Shown one piece after another: positions 7,554-16,449 of a stretch of 64,000 nucleotides of DNA. How positions within the stretch are numbered: position 1 is the first letter of the stretch; each line of letters starts with the position of its first letter. The notes under the pieces are model-generated. The model ran no database searches, was not told the origin of the DNA, and was given only the letters and a program-made list of their open reading frames with translations. The position numbers were made by a program, and so were the translations under genes. The stretch lies in contig JARHXX010000006.1 in NCBI GenBank assembly GCA_029269125.1, forward strand, positions 1-64,000. Reading direction: 5' to 3'. Source of the DNA: Kiritimatiellaeota bacterium B1221. GTDB taxonomy: Bacteria > Verrucomicrobiota > Kiritimatiellia > SS1-B-03-39 > UBA6053.

Positions 7554-9380
7554 ATGATGCAAAACAAAAAGATCTTCACGCCCCGACCTTCCCCACACGC
7601 AAAGACGTGCCTGCTCATCGCAGGCCTGTGCGCTTTGGTCAGCGGATGTGGGTCCATGAATACCGAAGTCCCTCCGGAGAAACACGCCAAGATGCCCTCC
7701 ACAAACATTCTCTATGTATCGGTGGATGGAGATGACGCCGCCACCGGTGAGGCCGATGCACCATTGGCAAGCATTCAAACCGCCATAGACCGCATTTCAC
7801 CCAGCGGCGAAGTACGGGTCCGCTCAGGCGTCTATTTCGAACACCTGCAAATCAGCAAGGGAGGGAAAAAAGGGCAGCCCACCCGCATAACCGGAGAAGC
7901 GGGGGCGGTGATTGACGGCAGCCTGCCTGTAGATGTTCATTGGGAGTTGGCCGCCGATATCGGCCCCGGGGTATGGGTCACCCAAATGCCTTTCGATCCC
8001 CGTACAGTGACCGTTGACGGGAAATTTCTCACCCTGCTTAATCAAAAGCGGGTCACCGAAGCTTCAGGAGCAAAACAAGACTGGCTGTGGACCACCATTT
8101 TCAAAGAAGGAATCAACTCCAAAGGCCGGGGCGCCACCTGGAAAGGTGTGAACGGACTCGGTTTTTTCATCAGCGAAGGAAACCGTTTTTACCTGCGCTT
8201 GCAAGATCAGGCCGATCCCGCCTTATCTGAATTCACATTTGCCCCCGGCACCCCGGCCGTAACCATCGACGGGGCTTCACATCTCGAATTCACCGGATTC
8301 GGCATACGCAACAGCCCCCTCGGCATCGATGTGACCAACGCAAAACATGTGGTGATAGACCAATGCAAAATTGGGCCCACCCGTGATGGCGTTCGATTGG
8401 GCAAAGGCAGCCAGGATTGCGTGGTGCGATACAGCGAAATGTTTCAAAATCCCTACAGCAATTATATTCCAGACGCAAATTCCTGGGAAACCTGGACCGC
8501 CCACAAGCGTGGAGGTTGGTGGGATATGCGTGGGGTTAAGATTGAGCAGACCCAGGGGGGACACGAAATCCATGACAACCATATTCATCACCAGTGGGAC
8601 GGCATCAGCAGCATCGGCTGGGATCACTGGAAATCCACTGCGGAGGAACGAATGGGATGGAAAGAGTACAATCAGAATTTAAACGTTCACCATAACCTCA
8701 TCGAGGACATGAATGACGATGCCCTTGAACCCAACAGCGCCGAAATCAATGGCCAATGGCATGACAATATGATGCGGCGTACCCGATGCGCCTTGCGGGT
8801 CAAAGTCATCGATGTGGGCCCCTTGTACCTCTACCGAAACCTCTTCCATCAAAACATCGAAGACATCCGGTTATACGGTGAATTGGAACTGAATCCGGCT
8901 GAAGTGTATATCTATCATAACACCAGCACCTCCTCCGCAGCCATCACCAGCAACAAAGTAAAGGGGATCGGCACCCCGAACTACTACATCTATAACAATC
9001 TCTTTCATGCCCGGCAATGGTGGAAAAACTCCGGAAACTCTGTCGATCCCAACTGGCATGCCGACTACAATGTTTTTGTGCGTACTGGCGATCATGACGC
9101 CTGGGAAAAAACCAGAGACCTCGCCCGGTCCCTGTCAATGGAAACAAACAGCATCTGGCGTGAAGATGATGAACCCCCGTTCACCTCTCTCGATCCCTTG
9201 GACCTTTCACTCACCGAACAAAGTCCCGCCCGCTCAGCCGGTATAAATTTAGAGGCACTCCGGGGCCGCCCCCTCCCGGGATTGGAAAGTGACGCATACC
9301 AGCAAGCGCATCCCGACGCCGGCGCCCTCCCCTACGGCCAATCGATGCCCATCATCCCCAGACCCAGACCCGGGCAGTAA
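7554..9380 (+). CDS. right-handed parallel beta-helix lipoprotein
   Basis: About 608 residues. The N-terminus has a basic region, a hydrophobic core and the lipobox LVSGC at about residues 30-34, so it is probably a lipid-anchored envelope protein. The following LYVSVDGDDAATGEADAPLASIQTAID is a DUF1565-like entry to a parallel beta-helix, and repeated strands with NHIHH, HHNLI, YRNLFHQ and YHNTS form the helix rungs. Such folds occur in polysaccharide lyases, epimerases and GH28-like hydrolases. No catalytic set could be assigned. The ATG at 7554 is chosen over an upstream GTG at 7482 because it sits at the start of the signal sequence. Confidence 0.8.
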   Translation: MMQNKKIFTPRPSPHAKTCLLIAGLCALVSGCGSMNTEVPPEKHAKMPSTNILYVSVDGDDAATGEADAPLASIQTAIDRISPSGEVRVRSGVYFEHLQISKGGKKGQPTRITGEAGAVIDGSLPVDVHWELAADIGPGVWVTQMPFDPRTVTVDGKFLTLLNQKRVTEASGAKQDWLWTTIFKEGINSKGRGATWKGVNGLGFFISEGNRFYLRLQDQADPALSEFTFAPGTPAVTIDGASHLEFTGFGIRNSPLGIDVTNAKHVVIDQCKIGPTRDGVRLGKGSQDCVVRYSEMFQNPYSNYIPDANSWETWTAHKRGGWWDMRGVKIEQTQGGHEIHDNHIHHQWDGISSIGWDHWKSTAEERMGWKEYNQNLNVHHNLIEDMNDDALEPNSAEINGQWHDNMMRRTRCALRVKVIDVGPLYLYRNLFHQNIEDIRLYGELELNPAEVYIYHNTSTSSAAITSNKVKGIGTPNYYIYNNLFHARQWWKNSGNSVDPNWHADYNVFVRTGDHDAWEKTRDLARSLSMETNSIWREDDEPPFTSLDPLDLSLTEQSPARSAGINLEALRGRPLPGLESDAYQQAHPDAGALPYGQSMPIIPRPRPGQ

Positions 9381-9570
9381 AGAGGCCGTATGCTATCCCC
9401 AGTTTCCGGATACACCGGGGGGGGGGACATAATTATCCTAAAGACACCTTTTTTCTTGCGCATCACTTTAACTTAAACACCCGCGCACATTTCGATTAAT
9501 ATGTAACACCTCCCACACGGCTCCCAACGCCCATCTCTCAGCTTCTATCTCCCGAGACCGCTTCAGCGAT

Positions 9571-9600
9571 AAATGGTACCCAGGGCAGGACTCGAACCCT
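9571..9600 (-). repeat. copy of the tRNA-Leu 3' end (candidate attachment site)
   Basis: This 30-bp segment matches 40470-40499 at 28 positions. The mismatches are at 9587 and 9600. It spells the T-arm half and the acceptor end with CCA of the minus-strand tRNA-Leu at 40473-40559, in the same orientation, but has no D-arm or anticodon arm, so it is not a functional tRNA. It lies on the 3' side of the intact tRNA at a distance of about 31 kb. This is the arrangement expected for the distal attachment site of an element that integrated into the tRNA gene. Confidence 0.65.
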
Positions 9601-9676
9601 CATAAACACCCTACAAATAAGGGGGGAGGGGAATAGAACCTTGTCCAAATTTGACAAATTAAGATGTAAAAAGGCA

Positions 9677-9769
9677 ATGAAAAGCAAGGCGAAGACGACG
9701 AAGAAAACGATCGCATACAGAGCAGGAAAAATCCGAATTACGGAGCGGGGATCCTTTCATGCAGGGTGA
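9677..9769 (+). pseudogene. 30-codon frame resembling the N-terminus of a tyrosine recombinase
   Basis: An ATG-started frame of 30 codons is rich in Lys/Arg at its start (MKSKAKTTKK) and contains GKIRITERGSF. That stretch recalls the first beta-strand region of phage-type integrases of this bacterial group. It stops at 9767-9769; no continuation with integrase features was found in other frames. It lies 77 bp inside the candidate attachment site. The resemblance is judged by eye only and may be chance. Confidence 0.2.
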
Positions 9770-9954
9770 AATGGTAAAACAAGTGCGCCCGTCAGTTTTT
9801 TGCCATCAACCCTGCCCGTAATGGACTGGCGATACTCCGGGATATCCCGCCTGCATTTCGGGCTTCGGAGGTCGAATTTTCAGTTAAGAATACTCGTTGC
9901 TGGAGAATGTTTCAAAACGGGAAAGGTTGGTTTGAACTGCAATCCAGAAAAATC

Positions 9955-10959
9955 TCAATAGGTCAACTTAAGTTTAAATTCGTTGGACGATCCCAGAGGA
10001 GGATCCTGATCGTTATGTTTATTAAGATAAATATCGAAGCCGCTCCAAAACAATTTTCCGGGGTAAATAAAATGGATCACGTAGCCACTCTTCCCCGCCT
10101 CAACTTTAAAAGAACTCTTCGGTCCCAGCGCCTCAGTAAACAGCATGTATTTATGCGGTCGATTTATTTCACCCGGTGAATCCATGTACGTGAGTTTATC
10201 CGATTTTGTTTCTGATGCCACCCTTACCCCGACTCCTTTCAAATAGGCTTCAGCGTCTGCAAACGGAACAGGCTTTCTAATGAACGGCCCTTCCATCAAT
10301 CGGGTTTCCAGATTCGTTTTTAAAATTTCAGGCATCGATAGAATCATTTGATATTTCCCCTTGCTCACCCCCTCTGGCTCCATCACCTGATACCCGACGC
10401 ATAACGTATCGGCCTCTATTTCAAACTGAATCGTAACCTTCACTTCGTCCTGTAACGTCAGTTGAAATTCCAAGCCTTTTCCCGAAAGTTTAGGTTCACT
10501 TATGCCGATCACCGGGCGAGCTGTCCAATTTCCGCGGCTCGGAATAAAGCCTCCTTTAAAATGAATCAGGACAGGCTCCCCTTGCGGCACCCCTGCCCGC
10601 TTTGGCTGAAACTCCAACTTTCCTTTGTTCAGCACACGCAAATCGTAGGTTTGCATTTTAAAGACATGCAAAGGCAGCAAAAGCTTTTTCTTTTCCCATC
10701 GTGTTTTGGCACGCGCTTGCGATCTGTCAGAAAGGCGACTCAGCGGTACCTGAACCAATGTCCCGTCTTCTTTTTTCAATTCCACAGCCCCGGCCACGAT
10801 CTGCACAAATTCAGCACGAACCTCATGTCCCTGTGTGCTTTCCCATTTTTCCACCTTCGCTGAAACTTCACCGCAAAAAAACCAGAACCATCCGGTGAGC
10901 AGGATCATCCTCCACTGAGGTCTATTGCTATTACATAAAAACATAAATAGATGATTCAT
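9955..10959 (-). CDS. secreted SHD1-domain protein of unknown function
   Basis: A 334-residue protein with an N-terminal signal-like segment (MILLTGWFWFFCGEVSA, ending near residue 34). Residues about 39-82 form an SLA1 homology domain 1 (WESTQGHEVRAEF, then VQVPLSRLSDRSQ), a small beta-domain common in secreted proteins of Planctomycetes and Verrucomicrobiota. The rest is beta-rich without a recognised family. The start could be the ATG at 10908 instead. It lies 63 bp downstream of the five-gene sugar operon on the same strand, and the gap leaves open whether it is part of it. Confidence 0.65.
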   Translation of the reverse strand: MNHLFMFLCNSNRPQWRMILLTGWFWFFCGEVSAKVEKWESTQGHEVRAEFVQIVAGAVELKKEDGTLVQVPLSRLSDRSQARAKTRWEKKKLLLPLHVFKMQTYDLRVLNKGKLEFQPKRAGVPQGEPVLIHFKGGFIPSRGNWTARPVIGISEPKLSGKGLEFQLTLQDEVKVTIQFEIEADTLCVGYQVMEPEGVSKGKYQMILSMPEILKTNLETRLMEGPFIRKPVPFADAEAYLKGVGVRVASETKSDKLTYMDSPGEINRPHKYMLFTEALGPKSSFKVEAGKSGYVIHFIYPGKLFWSGFDIYLNKHNDQDPPLGSSNEFKLKLTY

Positions 10960-11022
10960 GGGAAATTAAAGTTTTAAAGCGGCAGTTCAAGAATATGTCC
11001 AGGTCCTCAATTTGCAGGGGCA

Positions 11023-12129
11023 TCAGATCCGAATGCGATCACCCTCGGATGCCGATGATTTTTCCGCCGCCCATATAATCGCCTCCGTTCGTTGTACCAG
11101 AGGAGATTCAAAGCCTAAAACCGGATCTTTGATGCCCTGCTTCGCATTTTGCACAAAGTCATTGACCGTCGCGGCACACTGGTGCTCCCACACATCCCCG
11201 CTGTCCATGTGGTCCTTTGCAAAATCCGGGTCTGCAGTATATTCGCGGGCCATCGACCGGGAAGACCAAATGGCCCGGCTTTTCCGGGGGTTGCTGGGCA
11301 CATAGTCAAACTGCCCTTGCGTCCCGCACACATTATGGCGGGCATCGTATTTTTCAGCAAAATCAATGTTTCCCTGAACCACACTCACCACCCCATTCGC
11401 AAACGTAATCAGCAAATCCTGGCGGGGAGGATAATCAAAGTCACGGTCCAGCGCCGGGGCACTTTTGCAGATCACCTCGACCGGGTCAGAATCCACCTGA
11501 AAAACCGTAAGCGAAATCGCATGACAAATCCCCATGGGAATCGCGCCGCCCGAAATGGCCCTGGACAATTTCCACTGCTGGTCGGCCGACGCCCCAATTT
11601 GAATAGGATGCCGATAAGTAAAATGCGTGGAGGCCACCTGGCCAAACGCGCCGTCTTTAATCAGGCGGCGCAGTTTTTTTTGCTCATCATAATGAACCAA
11701 AATATAATCCACCTTTGTGGTGCAGGGACTTTTCGCCGCCGCCGCCAACAAGTGTGCAGATTCATCCGGATCGGTCGCCAATGGTTTTTCAAGAAAGACA
11801 TGCTTGCCGGCCTCCAGTGCCTGCAGCGCGAATTTTGCATGCAGATGATTAGGAACCGAAATCACCACCGCATCAATCCGGGGTGATTTCAGCATGTCCT
11901 CATAGTCGCTGTAGAGATCCGCCTGATCAAGCCCCCAAAGCTCTTTCCGTTCTTTAAGAATGTCCTGATTACGAGCACATAAACCGGTCACCACGCTGTC
12001 CGGATGTTTCACCGCCTTGTCTAAATCACCATCCACATACTCGATACCGGCCGTCAAGGCTCCCGCCATCCATCCACTGGCGCCGACCACGCCTACACCT
12101 AATTTTTTCGTCATATTTTTTGCATCCAT
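11023..12129 (-). CDS. Gfo/Idh/MocA family oxidoreductase (operon gene 5)
   Basis: A 368-residue NAD(P)-dependent dehydrogenase. The N-terminal Rossmann loop is GVVGASGWMAG, and the conserved EKPLATD follows near residue 120. The C-terminal alpha/beta domain carries HPIQIGASADQ and GAIPMGICHAI, where the lysine of EKP and the histidine of the GICHA segment are the usual catalytic pair. It probably oxidises or epimerises a sugar or inositol-like substrate. It is separated from the enolase-superfamily gene by 3 bp and ends the tightly packed unit. An in-frame ATG at 12114 is an alternative start. Confidence 0.85.
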   Translation of the reverse strand: MDAKNMTKKLGVGVVGASGWMAGALTAGIEYVDGDLDKAVKHPDSVVTGLCARNQDILKERKELWGLDQADLYSDYEDMLKSPRIDAVVISVPNHLHAKFALQALEAGKHVFLEKPLATDPDESAHLLAAAAKSPCTTKVDYILVHYDEQKKLRRLIKDGAFGQVASTHFTYRHPIQIGASADQQWKLSRAISGGAIPMGICHAISLTVFQVDSDPVEVICKSAPALDRDFDYPPRQDLLITFANGVVSVVQGNIDFAEKYDARHNVCGTQGQFDYVPSNPRKSRAIWSSRSMAREYTADPDFAKDHMDSGDVWEHQCAATVNDFVQNAKQGIKDPVLGFESPLVQRTEAIIWAAEKSSASEGDRIRI

Positions 12130-12132
12130 ACG

Positions 12133-13437
12133 TTATGTTTTTGCGGGTTGAGATCTCGCTATCGTCTGATAATATTCAGGACGCGCAAACACGCCGCCAC
12201 TGTTGTTATAAAATGAGTCTGTAAGCGTGAAGACGCTTCGTTTCGGAGTGATCCACGCCGCTGATGGATACGGGTGGGCCGCAACCAACTGCTCCCAGTT
12301 TCGGTAATTCTGTGCGCCGTTGGATTCCAGAATTCCGATTTTCATCGAAGGAAGCGCCTGCAAGCGTGCCGCCACATTCCGGTTCCATTCCAGCAAATAT
12401 GGAGGAACGGTCAAGTCGGCACAAAAACACTGCATGCCGGATTCCGCTGCAAATTCCAACATCTGCAAACTGGCGCTTAAGGTCTTGGCCACCGGTTTTA
12501 AGGCCAAGGCTTTGTAGCCTTGCGCAAAGCGGCGTTTGGCATCTTCAACCGAATGGGCGCTTTCATCCGCAACCACGCAGCACGGCAAGGTGCTTACATC
12601 GATTTCAGATTCTTCTGAAAACGGTTCCTCCAATAACGCAATCTGTTCCAGGGCCCCCGCCTTCTCTGCCGCGTCCAGCAATTGCTGGACCCGATCCAGC
12701 GTGTCGTACCGGCCGTTGGCATCCAGGTAATACACGATCCGGCCGTTTTGCGTATCTTCACTGCGGTACACTTGCAGTACAGCGTGTAATTCCGCGATGC
12801 GCTGACAGTCCCATTCCAGCATTCGGTCCAGATTTCCATCCCCATCCGGATCCGATCCGATTTTAATTTTGAATAGAGAACACCCCTCCTCCGCCAGGGC
12901 CCGCACATCCTCCAACGCGGTGCCGTAGGTGATCAGCGGCACTGCAGCCAAGCGGGAATGTTGTTCGGTCAATCCGCTGCGGTAGCACGCGGGCACCATC
13001 TCGGCAAAAGCTTCGGTACCCTTGGCCTGAGCATACAATTGCCAGGCGGCGTGATCCACCGGAACCAACGCATTTAAAATAAAAGTATGGCGAACCGGGG
13101 TCTCCGGGAACATCGCATCAACATACGCGATCAGCTTCGGGAGGAGCTGCTGTTGTAAATCGATAGGTGTTTCCCATTCCAGTCCTTCAGCCTGGGTCAG
13201 CGCGCAATGGGTGAGGCTCAGCATGAATGCGTTGCCCCCGCTTTCATGGTAACGGGTAAAGACCCCAGCATCCGACCACAAGACACTTTGCAGCCCGGTG
13301 CCAAGTCCCGTGCGTCCCTGCTCATCGGTCAGTTGAACCGCAATCTGCCAAAGTTCAGTAAGCGCGTTGCCTTTAAATCCGAACGGATGTTTCAAGGGTT
13401 CACGATCAAACCCACATGCCCATTTTAGTATTCGCAT
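12133..13437 (-). CDS. enolase-superfamily dehydratase/racemase (MR-MLE group; operon gene 4)
   Basis: The 434 residues include the barrel signature of the mandelate racemase/muconate lactonising group: the KIK catalytic lysine motif (FKIKIG), the metal ligands D of YLDANGRY, E of LLEEPF and D/E of VADES, and a second lysine in ALKP. The C-terminal strand carries ILESN. The superfamily abstracts a proton alpha to a carboxylate, so a sugar-acid dehydratase or epimerase acting on a product of the neighbouring dehydrogenases is likely. Exact substrate cannot be inferred. Spacing is 2 bp from the preceding gene. Confidence 0.85.
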   Translation of the reverse strand: MRILKWACGFDREPLKHPFGFKGNALTELWQIAVQLTDEQGRTGLGTGLQSVLWSDAGVFTRYHESGGNAFMLSLTHCALTQAEGLEWETPIDLQQQLLPKLIAYVDAMFPETPVRHTFILNALVPVDHAAWQLYAQAKGTEAFAEMVPACYRSGLTEQHSRLAAVPLITYGTALEDVRALAEEGCSLFKIKIGSDPDGDGNLDRMLEWDCQRIAELHAVLQVYRSEDTQNGRIVYYLDANGRYDTLDRVQQLLDAAEKAGALEQIALLEEPFSEESEIDVSTLPCCVVADESAHSVEDAKRRFAQGYKALALKPVAKTLSASLQMLEFAAESGMQCFCADLTVPPYLLEWNRNVAARLQALPSMKIGILESNGAQNYRNWEQLVAAHPYPSAAWITPKRSVFTLTDSFYNNSGGVFARPEYYQTIARSQPAKT

Positions 13438-13439
13438 CC

Positions 13440-14486
13440 CTAAACTTCCTGCGTTAACACGATGCCCAACGTATCATTCGGCTGCGTTTGCAATAACTCG
13501 GTCGCATCCGCGACTTGCGACATCGGCATGCGGTGCGTGGTCATGGGAGCCACATTCATACGCCCTTCAGACATCAACAACAAGACCTCTTCAAGATTCC
13601 GCTGGGTGGTAAACGGTACGAAAACTTTGGGATACGCTTTACCGTTTTCCCATTCAGGATCATGGTAGCCCGGGCCGGTACGGGAGGCAATCCGCAGATC
13701 CAGATTTCCACCCGGCGCGCCACCTTCCACCATCACCTGACAGCCCCCCACCAACACAATTTTTCCCATGGCGTGACCATCCGCTGATTCTTTCATCAAC
13801 GGAATCAACGATTGGTAAGCCGCCGTGGCATTTCCGCCAAAAGCGAATAATGCAAAATCCAATCCATAAGGAGCTGTGAAATCTTTGGTAAGTTGCGGGG
13901 TATTTTCAGCAAAGGGGTCAAATGCGGTAAAGATTCCGCATTGATTGGCGATATCCAACCGACCTTTCAGCCCGTCCCAGGCCGCAATCCGCGCACCGGC
14001 AACCTGGTAAAGCTGGGCGGCCAAATTCCCAACAATACCCAAACCCATAACCAAGCCGTATTCGCCCAATGCCGGTTCCGTGCGGCGCACCGCCTGTAAA
14101 GCCGTCGCACCCAGACACGCATACACCGCATCTTCGGAAGGAACCGCATCAGGAATCCCCACCACCAAATTACGGGGAACCTGAACGACGTCCGCATGCA
14201 ACGCTTTGCCCGCCCCCATGCCGATCACCCGTTGGCCGACTTTTAAGTTCTTTTCATCGGCAGGAATCTTAAGCACCACTCCCGCCACCGCATAACCAAA
14301 AGGCTCCGGTTGGGCACAGGGATCCGGGTGGGCCCGGCGGCTTTCCAACATCATCAGCTCAGTACCTGGGCTAATCAGGGAGGCTTCGACCCGGATGGTG
14401 ATATCATTAGGACCCGCTTCAGGTAGGGTTTCCGTCAAAAGCGCCACGCGCCCTTCACCCGTAATCGTGCTAATTGTTCGTTTCAT
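13440..14486 (-). CDS. zinc-less medium-chain dehydrogenase/reductase (operon gene 3)
   Basis: A 348-residue MDR-family protein. A GroES-like N-terminal domain (ISPGTELMML, PFGYAVAGVV, VGQRVIGMG) is followed by a Rossmann domain with GLGIVGNLAAQLYQVAGA. The catalytic zinc ligands usual for alcohol dehydrogenases (Cys in the ICGSD position and His of GHE) are not present, being replaced in ISPGTE and FGYAVAG. Structural zinc cysteines are also absent. It resembles the BchC/threonine-dehydrogenase-like members that accompany Gfo/Idh enzymes in sugar clusters. Probable role: NAD(P)-linked oxidation of a sugar or sugar acid. Confidence 0.8.
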   Translation of the reverse strand: MKRTISTITGEGRVALLTETLPEAGPNDITIRVEASLISPGTELMMLESRRAHPDPCAQPEPFGYAVAGVVLKIPADEKNLKVGQRVIGMGAGKALHADVVQVPRNLVVGIPDAVPSEDAVYACLGATALQAVRRTEPALGEYGLVMGLGIVGNLAAQLYQVAGARIAAWDGLKGRLDIANQCGIFTAFDPFAENTPQLTKDFTAPYGLDFALFAFGGNATAAYQSLIPLMKESADGHAMGKIVLVGGCQVMVEGGAPGGNLDLRIASRTGPGYHDPEWENGKAYPKVFVPFTTQRNLEEVLLLMSEGRMNVAPMTTHRMPMSQVADATELLQTQPNDTLGIVLTQEV

Positions 14487-14498
14487 ATGTAAAAATTC

Positions 14499-15428
14499 CT
14501 AGGGTTGATTTGCGAAAGCGTAGTCACGGGAAAAAAGATCCCCGTCGAATGAGACCGGAATCTCCGGCAGGTCTTTTATAAAAATCGATTCCCCATGTCG
14601 CTCCCGGGAAGCTTCCCCTGCCAACATGATGCGAATGGCTTCGGTTTGAACTTCAATATCGGTGGGCGCACATTTCCCTGCCAGTACAGATTCGATATAG
14701 CGCAACAGCGCCAAATAAACCTGGTCGATGGCGATTTCACGATGGTGAACCGCCTGATCGCTTTGCACCATCACATGGCAAGGTTGCCACACGCCGCTCT
14801 GCAGTTGATAGGTCACCCGGGCTCCGGTCTTCCACGTGATCACATATTGTTCAATCTTATGATTTTGGTTTTGAGTGACACCGATATAGGAAACGGACTC
14901 GGCACCCGGCCCCATCAATTGATGCAAAGCTTCTACAATGTGAATCCCGTAATTAAATCGGTCCACCCCACAGGTTCCCAACACGGCCAGGGGCTGCTCG
15001 TTGTTTTCAGTCAACAGATTTCGAAGAGCCTCCACTTCCGTGGCATAGCGTAAAGAAGAGCCGCCTAAAATTTTTGCCCCCCCCTTCACCAAAGCCTCGA
15101 GCTTTTCACACGCCGCCAGATTTCCCACTACCGGTTTGTCCAGAAATACCGGAACCCCGGCTTCGATAAACGGTGCGGCCAATTCCAGATGACGGTCCCA
15201 GTTGCAGTCATGGATAAAGGCAATGTCGACCGCCTCCGCCATGTCCTCCAAGCGTTCACAACGATTTTCAATACCGGCTTTTTCCATGAAAGCAGAAACT
15301 TCCGCATCCGTACGGAATCCGTCATTAAAGACCTCCGTATATTTCAACTTCAATCCCGCCTCACGCATTACGGTGAGAAAAGAACCGGGATGGGACGTAT
15401 CGATCCCTACACAACCCACTTTAAACAT
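14499..15428 (-). CDS. Gfo/Idh/MocA family oxidoreductase (operon gene 2)
   Basis: About 309 residues from the ATG at 15428, which has an AAGGAG ribosome-binding site 8 bases upstream; a frame from 15506 is rejected for that reason. The N-terminal dinucleotide fold is VGCVGIDTSHPGSF, a variant of GxGxxG, and DKPVVGN replaces the usual EKP. The C-terminal domain contains FNYGIHIVEALHQL, including the usual His. It overlaps the stop codon of the C-N hydrolase by 8 bp, so translation is probably coupled. Probable sugar dehydrogenase with a diverged cofactor loop. Confidence 0.82.
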   Translation of the reverse strand: MFKVGCVGIDTSHPGSFLTVMREAGLKLKYTEVFNDGFRTDAEVSAFMEKAGIENRCERLEDMAEAVDIAFIHDCNWDRHLELAAPFIEAGVPVFLDKPVVGNLAACEKLEALVKGGAKILGGSSLRYATEVEALRNLLTENNEQPLAVLGTCGVDRFNYGIHIVEALHQLMGPGAESVSYIGVTQNQNHKIEQYVITWKTGARVTYQLQSGVWQPCHVMVQSDQAVHHREIAIDQVYLALLRYIESVLAGKCAPTDIEVQTEAIRIMLAGEASRERHGESIFIKDLPEIPVSFDGDLFSRDYAFANQP

Positions 15429-16362
15429 TTGATTCTCCTTTGAGGGGGGCGGCCGACGCTCGTCCATCTGCGTTTGCGTGCAAAGAACGTTCAAAATACC
15501 TGTCAAGCTGCTCTAAATCAAATTCCTGACATATGTCCATTGCACTGCGCTTTTCAGATTCGCTATACAGAATCGCCGTCCCCGTATGTGCCGGCACATC
15601 AATCCGGACTTCGGCGCCGTAGGTTCTGCGAATATCCTGAAATTTCACCCCGTTATAATCACAATGCAGTAACACCCGGTCCAAATTTACCCGGGCATGC
15701 GAACAGCGGTTCGACCGATGAGTCCGATCCAGCATTTCGCCGTGCGGGTTGAGGGTGCCCCCTTCATAAATAGGCAAACCAGACGCAAAGAACGATCGGC
15801 ATTCATAAGCCCACATGCCCTGTACCATCGCAGAACCGTGATACATACTGCTGAAACAAAGAATATCGGGCTTCTGCACAATGTACTGATCCAACAACCA
15901 CCGAAAATTCAAATCAAAACAAATGATCCCCCCCAAGCGCCCCACCTCTGTATCGATCGTCACCGCTTTCGTCCCGGGGGACAATCCTTTTTCAAGTTCC
16001 GGAATGGTTAAATTACATTTGTGATACACACCAAGGAAATCTCCACTCGGTGAAATAAACACTTGGGAGTTGTGGACACGTCCTCCCTCCCGAATCTTTA
16101 CCGATGCCGCAATATGTGAATTTAAAGCTACGGCCTCTTCCTGGTACATGGAAAGCATCGGACCCGGTGCATCCATCTCCTCCGCTGTATCCAAGGTCTG
16201 AGCGTATGCCTCCACCCCTTCACACATCACCACCAAATCAACCCCCAAACCGCGAAGGTCCTGAAGCCCTTTTCGGGTTTCGCTTATGACAAGGTCGAGT
16301 TGTCCCCGGGTCTTGGCGGCAGTTTCAAAGGTGGGCGTGGCGATATGAACATACTTTGACAT
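15421..16362 (-). CDS. carbon-nitrogen hydrolase (nitrilase superfamily; operon gene 1)
   Basis: The 313-residue protein carries the nitrilase-superfamily catalytic triad: Glu48 in MCEGVEAY, Lys115 in VYHKCNL and Cys148 in GGIICFDLNF. This predicts hydrolysis of a carboxamide, N-carbamoyl or nitrile group. As the first gene of a sugar-acid operon it might remove an amide from a uronamide or release an N-acyl group, but that is inference. Its start lies 28 bp from a CTATAG-type operator at 16390, and it overlaps the next gene. Confidence 0.85.
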   Translation of the reverse strand: MSKYVHIATPTFETAAKTRGQLDLVISETRKGLQDLRGLGVDLVVMCEGVEAYAQTLDTAEEMDAPGPMLSMYQEEAVALNSHIAASVKIREGGRVHNSQVFISPSGDFLGVYHKCNLTIPELEKGLSPGTKAVTIDTEVGRLGGIICFDLNFRWLLDQYIVQKPDILCFSSMYHGSAMVQGMWAYECRSFFASGLPIYEGGTLNPHGEMLDRTHRSNRCSHARVNLDRVLLHCDYNGVKFQDIRRTYGAEVRIDVPAHTGTAILYSESEKRSAMDICQEFDLEQLDRYFERSLHANADGRASAAPLKGESNV

Positions 16363-16384
16363 AAGATAATTTTACAGAGGTTTA

Positions 16385-16422
16385 GTAATCTATAGGACTA
16401 GAGGTTTTATCATTTTTGTCAA
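16385..16422 (-). promoter_or_regulatory. promoter/operator of the five-gene sugar operon
   Basis: On the minus strand a TTGACA hexamer (16422-16417) is followed after 22 nt by TATAGA, within CTAGTCCTATAGATTAC. The CTATAG core lies at 16390-16395. The same CTAGTCyTATA arrangement precedes both PEP-CTERM genes at 37 and 38 kb. Confidence 0.5.
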
Positions 16423-16449
16423 GATGGTTTTATAAAATCCCCATCACAT

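Larger units (their letters stand above)
9381..9954. other. 574-bp gap containing a tRNA fragment and a possible integrase remnant
   Basis: A run of ten G residues lies near 9417-9426. The tRNA-Leu 3'-end copy lies at 9571-9600 and a 30-codon frame at 9677-9769 (both listed separately). The remainder has no frame or structure that I can assign. Confidence 0.5.

Noticed and set aside
9955-10179. Plus-strand frames opposite the SHD1 gene
   Set aside because: They are antisense shadows of a frame that has a signal peptide and a recognised domain.
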